Made by a program: the position numbers and the translations under genes
Part shown: one piece after another, positions 7,865-15,134 of the stretch
Position numbering within the stretch: position 1 is the stretch's first letter
Layout: each line of letters opens with the position of its first letter
NCBI GenBank assembly: GCA_963674805.2
Contig: CAXXNY010000021.1
Coordinates: 496,001 to 560,000 of the forward strand
Direction: 5' to 3'
Origin: CALMFG01 sp963674805
GTDB lineage: Bacteria; Bacillota; Clostridia; Christensenellales; CALMFG01
Length of the DNA stretch: 64,000 nucleotides
The notes under the pieces: generated by a model
What the model was told of the DNA's origin: nothing
The model's database searches: none
The model's input: the letters and a program-made list of their open reading frames with translations, nothing else

Positions 7865-8626
7865 ATGGATTTAAAGCTGGCAGGAAAAACAGCGATTGTG
7901 ACCGGCGGCAGCCGGGGCCTTGGTGAGGCAATATGCAAGGACTTGGCTAAAGAAGGTGCGGATGTCGTCATCAATTATTCCGCATCAACAGATAAGGCGG
8001 AGAAACTGGCTGAGACCATTGTCCGGGAATACGACGTTAAAGCCATGGCCGTTAAAGCGGACATATCAAAAGAGGATGAAGTCAAAGCGCTTTTTGAAAA
8101 GGCCGCCGGATTAACTGGAAAGATCGATATTCTCGTCAACAATGCCGGCGTGTGTCCGGTTATCATGATTAAGGATACGCCGCTGGACGTGTGGGAACAG
8201 GTGCTGAAAGTCAACATGACCGGTGTCTTTTTGACCTGCCGGGAGATGGTCAATTATTCGATCGAAAACAAGATTGCCTCTAATATTATCAATATTTCAT
8301 CGCAGTCGGCGTTTAACGGCTCCAAGCGCGGCAAGACCCACTATTCGGCCAGCAAAGGCGGGGTGGTGTCGTTTACGATATCGCTAGCGAAAGAGGTTTC
8401 CAGCTATGGCATACGCGTGAACAGCGTTGCACCGGGGATGATGTATACGGATATGACGGCAGAAGTGCTGGATAAAGAGACCGAAAAATATAACCAGCAA
8501 ATCCCGATCGGCAGAGTCGCAACCGTGGAAGAAGTCGCCCGGGTGGTGTCTTTTGTCGCGGGCGATCCGTCATCTTATATGACAGGAGCGGTTGTGGATA
8601 TCAGCGGCGGGCTTTGCAGCCGGTAA
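7865..8626 (+). CDS. Short-chain dehydrogenase/reductase (FabG-like), last gene of the BMC operon
   Basis: A 253-residue classical SDR with TGGSRGLG (residues 14-21), NNAGV, the catalytic ISSQSA Ser and YSASK Tyr-Lys, and the SVAPG segment. It starts 12 bp after the divergent aldolase and is followed by a strong terminator, so it closes the operon. It is more like the SDR at 720 than the one at base 1. It probably reduces or oxidises the sugar substrate, or the aldol product, using NAD(P)H. Confidence 0.9.
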   Translation: MDLKLAGKTAIVTGGSRGLGEAICKDLAKEGADVVINYSASTDKAEKLAETIVREYDVKAMAVKADISKEDEVKALFEKAAGLTGKIDILVNNAGVCPVIMIKDTPLDVWEQVLKVNMTGVFLTCREMVNYSIENKIASNIINISSQSAFNGSKRGKTHYSASKGGVVSFTISLAKEVSSYGIRVNSVAPGMMYTDMTAEVLDKETEKYNQQIPIGRVATVEEVARVVSFVAGDPSSYMTGAVVDISGGLCSR

Positions 8627-8663
8627 AGAATTATAACAATAAAATAGCGATTAAAATCACATA

Positions 8664-8690
8664 AACACGGTGTCCCCGTGTTTTTTGTTT
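8664..8690 (+). terminator. Intrinsic terminator of the BMC operon
   Basis: A perfect 7-bp stem, AACACGG (8664-8670) with CCGTGTT (8676-8682), and a 5-nt loop are followed by a T-rich run. It lies 38 bp after the last operon gene. Confidence 0.9.
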
Positions 8691-8770
8691 GCATCATAAT
8701 ATGTCAGATTTTGATTCAAATACGGTCTGTAAACAAGTGGTGAATAAACGGTAAATTGAATTGGATTTGC

Positions 8771-8847
8771 TTGACGATATGTGTTGAAAAGGGTAGCGTA
8801 TGATTAAGTTTATGCGGTTATCGTTGTACGAAAAAACAACGGATAAC
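8771..8847 (+). promoter_or_regulatory. Weak promoter and leader hairpin before the VanZ-like gene
   Basis: TTGACG (8771-8776), a 17-bp spacer and TAGCGT (8794-8799) make a possible weak sigma-A promoter. Downstream, 8817-8827 and 8836-8847 form an 11-bp stem with one bulge and no T-run. Function is unproven. The remainder of the gap between 8691 and 8875 shows no gene. Confidence 0.35.
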
Positions 8848-8875
8848 AATAAAGTGAGAAATAAGGATTAAACCG

Positions 8876-9436
8876 ATGAAGCGCTATTTAGAGAAAAACA
8901 AAACAACACTGTTTTTGCTGTTGTGTTATATGGCTATTGTGTTTGTCATTACGCAATATCAGCCGGGAATGGTCTATCAGCCGGATTACAGCGGTTCACG
9001 CATCCGGACGAACTTCGTACCGTTTTATCAATTCAATGAGGCGCTTGTTAAGGTCAAGAGCGTGAGCGCAGGAATCCTCGGCGGGGCAAACGCGTCAAGG
9101 CGGGATATCATTAAATATGTCGTTACATCGGCCTACGGCTTCTTTGCGAATATCATCATGTTTATGCCTTTGGGCATACTCCTGCCGATGTTGAGTAAGA
9201 AGTTTGACGGGCTTATTCGAATCGGGTTTGCCGGATTTTTCGGCTCGCTGTTGATTGAACTCGGACAGATCGGCGTCATGATGCTGTTCATCGTGAATAA
9301 GCGGGTGTTCGACGTTGACGATCTGATTGCCAATACGATCGGGGCGCTGCTCGGTTACATTATATATGCGATTGTGCGTACGCTGCGCCGGCCTTATAAT
9401 CCGGTGCTGAAAAGCAGCCCGGGCAGGGTGCTTTAG
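8876..9436 (+). CDS. VanZ-like family membrane protein
   Basis: A 186-residue integral membrane protein. Hydrophobic segments lie near residues 11-27, 84-108, 119-140 and 153-172. VanZ-family landmarks are NIIMFMPLGILLP, SLLIELGQ and the acidic FDVDDLIANTIGALLGY. VanZ relatives are linked to glycopeptide resistance or envelope functions, but most are uncharacterised. It stands alone between the BMC operon and the convergent lplA gene. Confidence 0.88.
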   Translation: MKRYLEKNKTTLFLLLCYMAIVFVITQYQPGMVYQPDYSGSRIRTNFVPFYQFNEALVKVKSVSAGILGGANASRRDIIKYVVTSAYGFFANIIMFMPLGILLPMLSKKFDGLIRIGFAGFFGSLLIELGQIGVMMLFIVNKRVFDVDDLIANTIGALLGYIIYAIVRTLRRPYNPVLKSSPGRVL

Positions 9437-9455
9437 TTATTTATTCATTACATAA

Positions 9456-9481
9456 AAAGTCTGCTGAGCAATGCGCTCAGC
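9456..9481 (-). terminator. Intrinsic terminator of the lipA-lplA operon
   Basis: On the minus strand the 7-bp stem GCTGAGC/GCTCAGC (plus coordinates 9475-9481 and 9463-9469) is followed by a CTTTTTAT run. It overlaps the lplA stop codon. In the plus direction there is no T-run. Confidence 0.75.
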
Positions 9482-10460
9482 AAGCAAGAATCACTTCTGC
9501 GATTTGGTCGCCGGTTATCCCAAAGATAAACCGGTCGGCATCAGCAGAATTTAAGGCGGCTTTGATATCCGCTTCGGTATAGCGGCAGCCAATTAATGCT
9601 GAGCGCAATGCGGATAAATCCTGCTGTTCAAAAAAATCACCATAAAAAGCAATATCCGTTAATATTCCCTGATTAACATTACATTTGACTTCGAGTTTGC
9701 CTCCGGGCAGTCTTTCGCTCCGGCTGATTTCAAACTCCGGAGACTTTCCGTAGTTCCATTCCCAGGAATCGAATTTTTCTTTTTGTACTTGCGCAACCGC
9801 GGCTAAGTCGGCATCACTAAGCGTATATTCCTGCATGCCCCGTGTCAGGTATTCGATCATCACGTCACGGAATGATTCACTGGTCATTGGGGTCTTTAGA
9901 TGATCAGCGATATTGGTGACGCGCTCCCGGACGGATTTAATCCCCTTGGATATGATCTTTTGGTCGTCCACATTTAAGGCGCGCACCATGCGCTCCAGGT
10001 CGGTATTAAAAAGAAGAGACCCGTGGTGCAGGTGGGTGGTACTGGTTTTATACTGTGCGTTTCCCGATATTTTTTTGCCGTCAATCAGCAGGTCATTTCG
10101 TCCGCTCTTATAGGCGGTAACACCCATAGCCGCCAATGCGTCAATAACGGGGCGTGTAAATGTCTCAAAATTCAGTTCGTCCGAAACATGATTTTTAAGT
10201 ATGTAAGAAAATTGCCAGCCGTTCATATCCGTATAGATCGTGCCGCCGCCGGTAATACGACGGACCACATTGATGTCGTTTTGTTTGACAAAAGTCTGGT
10301 TAATTTCTGCAATCGTGTTTTGAAATTTGCCCACCATTAATGTGGGCGTGGTGCGCCAGAATAAAAAATAAGCGTCGGAAACATCGCAGGCAGTCAACAG
10401 GTATTCCTCTAAAGCAAAATGAAAATTTGCACTCGTACTGTCTGTTTTAACATACATCAT
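9477..10460 (-). CDS. lplA: Lipoate-protein ligase A
   Basis: A 327-residue LplA-family enzyme that activates free lipoate with ATP and attaches it to a lysine of lipoyl domains. The lipoate/adenylate-binding RRITGGGTIYTD motif is near residue 67. KISGNAQ and a C-terminal accessory domain (about residues 250-327) are present, as in two-domain LplA. It follows lipA after one base. The only visible lipoyl-domain protein nearby is the E2 at 12393, which is the likely acceptor. Confidence 0.94.
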   Translation of the reverse strand: MMYVKTDSTSANFHFALEEYLLTACDVSDAYFLFWRTTPTLMVGKFQNTIAEINQTFVKQNDINVVRRITGGGTIYTDMNGWQFSYILKNHVSDELNFETFTRPVIDALAAMGVTAYKSGRNDLLIDGKKISGNAQYKTSTTHLHHGSLLFNTDLERMVRALNVDDQKIISKGIKSVRERVTNIADHLKTPMTSESFRDVMIEYLTRGMQEYTLSDADLAAVAQVQKEKFDSWEWNYGKSPEFEISRSERLPGGKLEVKCNVNQGILTDIAFYGDFFEQQDLSALRSALIGCRYTEADIKAALNSADADRFIFGITGDQIAEVILAC

Positions 10461-10461
10461 A

Positions 10462-11319
10462 TTATGTATCTCCTTTTAAAGCTTTCATACCCTCCAGAGC
10501 ATGATAAGAACTTCGGACAAAAGGTCCGCTCGCAACATATTTAAATCCTTTTTGATAGGCAAGGTCCTGATATGCTTCAAACTGTTTTGGTTTAATATAT
10601 TCGGCAACCGCGATATGCTGCGGAGACGGGCGCAGGTACTGGCCGATGGTCAGTACATCACATCCCGCCTCGCGCAGGTCATCCATCACCTGAGCCACTT
10701 GGTCGGGCGTTTCGCCGAGGCCCACCATGATACCGCTCTTGGTGCTGATATCGGGTGCATAATCCTTGGCGTTTTTCAGGACAGCCAGAGACTGCCGGTA
10801 ATCGGCCATCGGGCGGACATTCGCATAAAGGGCGGGAACGGTCTCGATGTTGTGATTTAAGATATCGGGCTTGGCATCCAATACCATTTTCAGCGCCTCA
10901 ATATTGCCTTGGAAATCCGGGATCAGCACTTCAACGGTGCTGTCCGGCAGGGTGTTGTGAAGCGCCTGTATCGTTTTAACAAACTGGGATGCGCCCCCGT
11001 CAGGCAGATCGTCGCGCGTGACACTTGTGACTACGATGTGCTTCAGTCCCAACACCCTTGAAGCCTTAGCCAGATTCTCAGGTTCGTGCGGATCAATGGC
11101 TGATACCGCCTGCTTGGAGACATTGCAGAACCGGCAGTTTCGTGTGCAGTTTTCGCCCAATATCATAAACGTTGCCGTATGGTTGTTAAAGCATTCACCC
11201 ATGTTAGGACAGGCGGCGCTGCTGCAGATGGTATTCAGCGAAAGCGAAGATAACAACGCCTGAACCTCCTCGGTTGCCTGGGGATGGAACTTGGTTTTCA
11301 GCCAGTCCGGTTTTGCCAA
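10462..11319 (-). CDS. lipA: Lipoyl synthase (radical SAM)
   Basis: A radical SAM enzyme inserting two sulfurs into octanoyl-lipoyl domains. The auxiliary cluster motif CSSAACPNMGEC and the radical-SAM CTRNCRFC motif are both intact, followed by TSVTRDDLPDGG. I place the start at TTG 11319 (LAKPDWLK, 285 residues). It has GGCAGGTG upstream and lies 25 bases inside the transcript predicted from a good minus-strand promoter (11351-11379). The in-frame ATG at 11367 would lie upstream of that transcription start. It forms an operon with lplA. Confidence 0.93.
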   Translation of the reverse strand: MAKPDWLKTKFHPQATEEVQALLSSLSLNTICSSAACPNMGECFNNHTATFMILGENCTRNCRFCNVSKQAVSAIDPHEPENLAKASRVLGLKHIVVTSVTRDDLPDGGASQFVKTIQALHNTLPDSTVEVLIPDFQGNIEALKMVLDAKPDILNHNIETVPALYANVRPMADYRQSLAVLKNAKDYAPDISTKSGIMVGLGETPDQVAQVMDDLREAGCDVLTIGQYLRPSPQHIAVAEYIKPKQFEAYQDLAYQKGFKYVASGPFVRSSYHALEGMKALKGDT

Positions 11320-11350
11320 TGTAAGCACCTGCCTTTCTTTTAATGGCATC

Positions 11351-11379
11351 ATGATAACTGATATCAATTAAAAAATCAA
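11351..11379 (-). promoter_or_regulatory. Predicted sigma-A promoter for lipA-lplA
   Basis: On the minus strand, TTGATT (11379-11374), a 17-bp spacer and TATCAT (11356-11351) match the sigma-A consensus well. Transcription would begin near 11344. Confidence 0.6.
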
Positions 11380-11432
11380 TCAAATTATGCAAGCAAGTTG
11401 TAATAAATGGGCTAAAATCGCAAGTTTGATTG
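11377..11432. promoter_or_regulatory. Candidate divergent operator (spaced inverted repeat)
   Basis: CAATCAAA (11377-11384) and TTTGATTG (11425-11432) form an 8-bp inverted repeat with arms 40 bp apart. The first arm overlaps the lipA -35 box. DeoR-family repressors often bind spaced repeats, so this could be the site of the regulator at 11578. This is inference only. Confidence 0.35.
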
Positions 11433-11496
11433 CTTATAAACCCTAAAAATATCAATAAAAGCCCTAATAGTTGACGTAATATTGGTATTCAGGGGC

Positions 11497-11525
11497 TTGA
11501 CAGCAACCTCAACCCTCAATATAAT
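11497..11525 (+). promoter_or_regulatory. Strong sigma-A promoter of the deoR/E2/E3/E1 operon
   Basis: Perfect TTGACA (11497-11502), a 17-bp spacer and perfect TATAAT (11520-11525) lie 52 bp before the deoR-family start codon. Both hexamers match consensus exactly. Such a promoter usually needs repression, in keeping with an operon led by its own repressor. Confidence 0.88.
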
Positions 11526-11577
11526 GTGAGTGTAATCATAAAAAAGGTGAATGACAGAATAGAATCAAGGACAAAGC

Positions 11578-12342
11578 ATGAATAACACATTGATTAACGA
11601 ACGCCGGCAGTTTATTGAAAAAAAACTGGTCGCAGAAGGCAAAATTAAAGTTGCGGAACTATCGGAGCTGTTTAACGTTTCATCCGAAACCATCCGGAAG
11701 GATTTATTGTTTTTGGAGGAAAAGGGTGTTGCGAAAAAGGGCTACGGCGGAGCGGTAATTGCCAACGATCTGATAGAACCCAGCTTTAAAGAAAAGACAG
11801 TAAAGTTTAAGGAAGAAAAAATCAAAATCGCCAAGGCGGCAATGGACTTTTTAACCGACGGCATGGTGATTCTGATGGACGCCGGAAGTACGGTATATAC
11901 ATTGGCCAAGATGATGGCGCTGAAAAAGAATTTGACCGTATTTACAAACAGCCCAAAGGCGGCACAGGCTTTGGATGACTTTAAAATCAAAACGTATTTA
12001 GTCGGCGGGGAAATCAGAAATAACTCCAATGCGCTGGTTGGTGACTGGGCAGTCCGTGCGATATCCGAGATAAAAGCGGATGTGGCAATTCTGGGGACCT
12101 CCGGGTTTGCAGGCAGAGAAGGCCCGTGCGTGGAGAACTTTGAAGAATCGGAAGTGAAAAAGGCGATGATTAAAAGCGCAAACAAGCTGATTATACTTGG
12201 AGATTCAAGCAAGGCAAAGACACATTCCCTGATCGAATTTGCCAAGTGGCGCGATATGGATGCCTTTATCACCGATGCAAAGCTGGACAAAGCAATCTAC
12301 CAGGAGATTGCGGACCAGACCGAAGTGGTATTAGCGGATTAA
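11578..12342 (+). CDS. DeoR-family transcriptional regulator
   Basis: A 254-residue DeoR/GlpR-type regulator. The N-terminal winged helix (RRQFIEKKL, VAELSELFNVSSETIRKDL, residues 9-50) has the family signature. It is followed by KKGYGGAV and a sugar-phosphate-sensing DeoRC domain with MDAGSTVYTLAKMM and FTNSPKAAQAL. Members usually repress sugar catabolic operons and release DNA on binding a sugar phosphate. It is the first gene after a consensus promoter and lies 50 bp before E2, so it probably autoregulates the operon and perhaps lipA-lplA. Confidence 0.93.
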   Translation: MNNTLINERRQFIEKKLVAEGKIKVAELSELFNVSSETIRKDLLFLEEKGVAKKGYGGAVIANDLIEPSFKEKTVKFKEEKIKIAKAAMDFLTDGMVILMDAGSTVYTLAKMMALKKNLTVFTNSPKAAQALDDFKIKTYLVGGEIRNNSNALVGDWAVRAISEIKADVAILGTSGFAGREGPCVENFEESEVKKAMIKSANKLIILGDSSKAKTHSLIEFAKWRDMDAFITDAKLDKAIYQEIADQTEVVLAD

Positions 12343-12392
12343 CGGAAACATTTTAAAATTTATGGATATATAATCTTTTAGGAGGATGAAAA

Positions 12393-13718
12393 ATGGCGCA
12401 AGCAGTCATTATGCCAAGACAAGGGCAGTCGGTTGAAAGTTGTATTTTAACCGAGATTATGAAAAAGGAAGGCGATAAGGTCAGCGTTGGGGACGTATTG
12501 TTTTCATGCGAGACCGACAAAGCCACGTTTGAAGTGGAAGCGGAAGTCGAAGGCACACTGTTAAAGTGGCTCGCGGAAGAAGGCGACGACGTTCCGGTTC
12601 TCGAGAATGTTTGTATCATCGGCGAAGCAGGCGAAGATATCAGCGGTTTAGCTGGCAGCAGCGATCAGGGCGGAGCTGAGGAGGCAAGCGAAGCGAAGCC
12701 GGAAGTGAAAGCGGAAGCTGAGAAACCGGCGGAAGTAAGCGCACCTGCTGCGACAGCGCAGAGCGGCGATACACTTAAGGTTTCACCGAGAGCAAAAAAC
12801 CTGGCGCAGAAGCAGAATGTGGACTTATCCAAAGCTGTTCCGACAGGACCGCAGGGACGCATCATCGAACGTGATGTGGCATCTGCCGCGGCACAAGGGT
12901 TTAAAGTAACGACAGCGGCCGAAGGCGCATATGCCGGAGGCAGACAAGGCACCGGTCTTGGCGGCGCGGTAACCACTGCTGACTTGAACGGACCTGCTGC
13001 AGTACAAGCGCCGGTCTTTACGGGCGAAACATTTGTTGACGAAAAACTTTCCAATGTCAGAAAGGTAATCGCCAAGTCAATGCATGCGTCACTGGCAAAC
13101 ATGGCACAGCTGACGATGAACGCCTCGTTTGATGCGACCGGACTTTTAGATTTCAGACGTCAGGTTAAAGAAAGCGGCGAAGCATTCGGCCTCCAGAACA
13201 TCACTATCAATGACATGATATTGTATGCCGTAGCGAAAACGCTGAAACAGCACAGGGCATGCAACGCGCATTTTTTAGACGATAAAATCCGGTATTTTAA
13301 TACCGTTAACCTCGGCATCGCGGTTGATACTGAACGCGGACTTTTAGTCCCGACCGTATTCTCTGCCGAAGGTTATTCACTGAACGATTTATCCATTAAA
13401 GCAAAACAGACAATTGAACAAGCGAAAACAGGCAAGATATCTCCGGACTTATTAAAAGACGGCACGTTTACGGTGACCAATCTCGGCGCGCTGGGCGTTG
13501 AGAGCTTCACACCTGTTATTAATCCGCCGCAGACCTGCATCCTGGGTGTCTGTGCCATCACAGAAAAAGTAAAAATTGTAAACGGACAGGTGACGACATA
13601 CCCGAGCATGGGATTGTCGCTGACATTTGACCACCGCGCAATAGACGGTGCACCGGCGGCGAGGTTCTTAAAAGACCTGACGACAAACCTGAGCAACTTT
13701 GCGATGCTGCTGGTATAA
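12393..13718 (+). CDS. Dihydrolipoamide acyltransferase (E2) of a 2-oxoacid dehydrogenase-type complex
   Basis: A 441-residue E2 core protein. The lipoyl domain is at residues 2-80 with the lipoylated Lys at about 43 (CETDKATFEVE). An Ala/Glu/Pro-rich linker is followed by a peripheral-subunit binding domain (SPRAKNLAQKQNVDL...GRIIERDV, about 130-165), a second linker and the catalytic acyltransferase domain ending with the FDHRAIDGAPAARF active-site motif. GGAGGATG precedes ATG. Operon partners are E3 and a fused E1. The acyl group transferred is not determined. Confidence 0.94.
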   Translation: MAQAVIMPRQGQSVESCILTEIMKKEGDKVSVGDVLFSCETDKATFEVEAEVEGTLLKWLAEEGDDVPVLENVCIIGEAGEDISGLAGSSDQGGAEEASEAKPEVKAEAEKPAEVSAPAATAQSGDTLKVSPRAKNLAQKQNVDLSKAVPTGPQGRIIERDVASAAAQGFKVTTAAEGAYAGGRQGTGLGGAVTTADLNGPAAVQAPVFTGETFVDEKLSNVRKVIAKSMHASLANMAQLTMNASFDATGLLDFRRQVKESGEAFGLQNITINDMILYAVAKTLKQHRACNAHFLDDKIRYFNTVNLGIAVDTERGLLVPTVFSAEGYSLNDLSIKAKQTIEQAKTGKISPDLLKDGTFTVTNLGALGVESFTPVINPPQTCILGVCAITEKVKIVNGQVTTYPSMGLSLTFDHRAIDGAPAARFLKDLTTNLSNFAMLLV

Positions 13719-13729
13719 AGGAGACAAAC

Positions 13730-15091
13730 ATGAGCTATGATTTAATTATTCTGGGCGGAGGCCCTGCCGGATATCTGGCGGCAGAGCGTGCAGGACACGC
13801 AAAACTCAAAACCCTGTTAATAGAAAAAGAACATATGGGCGGTGTCTGCCTGAACAAAGGCTGCATCCCGACCAAGACATTGCTGTACTCCGCAAAGATT
13901 GCGGACGGTGCGGCGCACGGCGAAAAATACGGCGTAAAAGCCAAGGCAACGATCGACCATGCGGCGGTTGTGAAACGCAAAGATAAAGTCGTCAAGAACC
14001 TGACAAGCGGCGTACGCGCATCGGTTCAGGCCAGCGGCGTCGAAATCGTCGATGCACTCGGCGTCATCAAGGGCAGGACATCGGGCGGATATACAGTAGA
14101 AGCGGACGGTAAGGCATATGAAGGAAAACGCCTGCTGATCGCAACCGGCTCACTGCCGGTGGTACCGCCGATTCCAGGCGTTAAGGAAGGTTTAAAGGAC
14201 GGCTATGTGATGACCAGCAAAGAAGCGCTGGCAATTACCGAAGTCCCGAAGACATTGGTTGTTATCGGCGGCGGCGTTATCGGACTGGAAATGGCCAGCT
14301 ATTTTAACTCGGCGGGCGCAAAAGTGACCGTGATCGAGATGCTGGATAAAATCGGCGGCGCGATCGACGATGATATGGCCAAGATATTACAGAAGAATTA
14401 TGAGAAGAAAGGCGTCACATTCAAGCTGGGATGCAAGGTCACCGAAGTCAAGGGCGGCCAAGTCTTCTATGAAGAAAAAGGTAAGACCGAATCCGTACCC
14501 GGAGACAAGGTGCTGCTCTCAATCGGAAGACGCGCCAATACCGCGGATATCGGACTTGAAAGCATCGGTGTCGCGATGGAACGTGGCGCAGTGCTGACCG
14601 ACGAACAGCAGAAAACCAATGTGCCCGAAGTTTATGCGGCAGGCGACGTGAACGGCAAGTCCATGCTGGCGCATACGGCATACCGCGAAGCGGAAGTCGC
14701 AGTCAACAATATGCTGGGCAAGCGTGACCGCATGCGTTATGCGGCTGTGCCGGGCGTCATTTATACCAATCCCGAGGTTGCAGGCGTCGGTGAAACCGAA
14801 GCCAGCGCAAAAGCCAAGGGGCTGGATGTGATCGTGAAGAAAGTGACCATGAATTATTCCGGCCGCTATATGGCGGAGAACGAAGGCGGCGACGGCATCA
14901 TTAAGCTGGTCGTGGATAAAAAGTGGAACACGCTGATCGGCGTTCACATGATTGCGAATTACGCGTCCGAGATTATCTACGGCGCCGGACTGATGGTGGA
15001 AAAAGAGATGACAATCGACGAAATTAAGGAACTCATCTTCCCGCATCCGACGGTCAGCGAGATGATCCGCGAAGCAGTTTTTCAGTTATAG
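13730..15091 (+). CDS. lpdA: Dihydrolipoyl dehydrogenase (E3)
   Basis: A 453-residue flavin disulfide reductase that reoxidises dihydrolipoyl groups on E2 with NAD+. The FAD motif GGGPAGYLAAERA is at the N-terminus, the redox-active disulfide is Cys40 and Cys45 (GGVCLNKGCIPTK), the NAD site is VVIGGGVIGLEMA, and the C-terminal catalytic His-Glu pair is in HPTVSEMIRE. It starts 11 bp after E2 with AAAGGAGA. No lipoyl domain is fused to it. Confidence 0.96.
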   Translation: MSYDLIILGGGPAGYLAAERAGHAKLKTLLIEKEHMGGVCLNKGCIPTKTLLYSAKIADGAAHGEKYGVKAKATIDHAAVVKRKDKVVKNLTSGVRASVQASGVEIVDALGVIKGRTSGGYTVEADGKAYEGKRLLIATGSLPVVPPIPGVKEGLKDGYVMTSKEALAITEVPKTLVVIGGGVIGLEMASYFNSAGAKVTVIEMLDKIGGAIDDDMAKILQKNYEKKGVTFKLGCKVTEVKGGQVFYEEKGKTESVPGDKVLLSIGRRANTADIGLESIGVAMERGAVLTDEQQKTNVPEVYAAGDVNGKSMLAHTAYREAEVAVNNMLGKRDRMRYAAVPGVIYTNPEVAGVGETEASAKAKGLDVIVKKVTMNYSGRYMAENEGGDGIIKLVVDKKWNTLIGVHMIANYASEIIYGAGLMVEKEMTIDEIKELIFPHPTVSEMIREAVFQL

Positions 15092-15134
15092 AATAAAATA
15101 AAGAATTTTATATATTTATTAAGGAGACAAAACA

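Noticed and set aside
11367..11367. ATG at 11367 as the lipA start
   Set aside because: It lies upstream of the predicted transcription start from a good promoter and has no ribosome binding site; TTG 11319 fits better.
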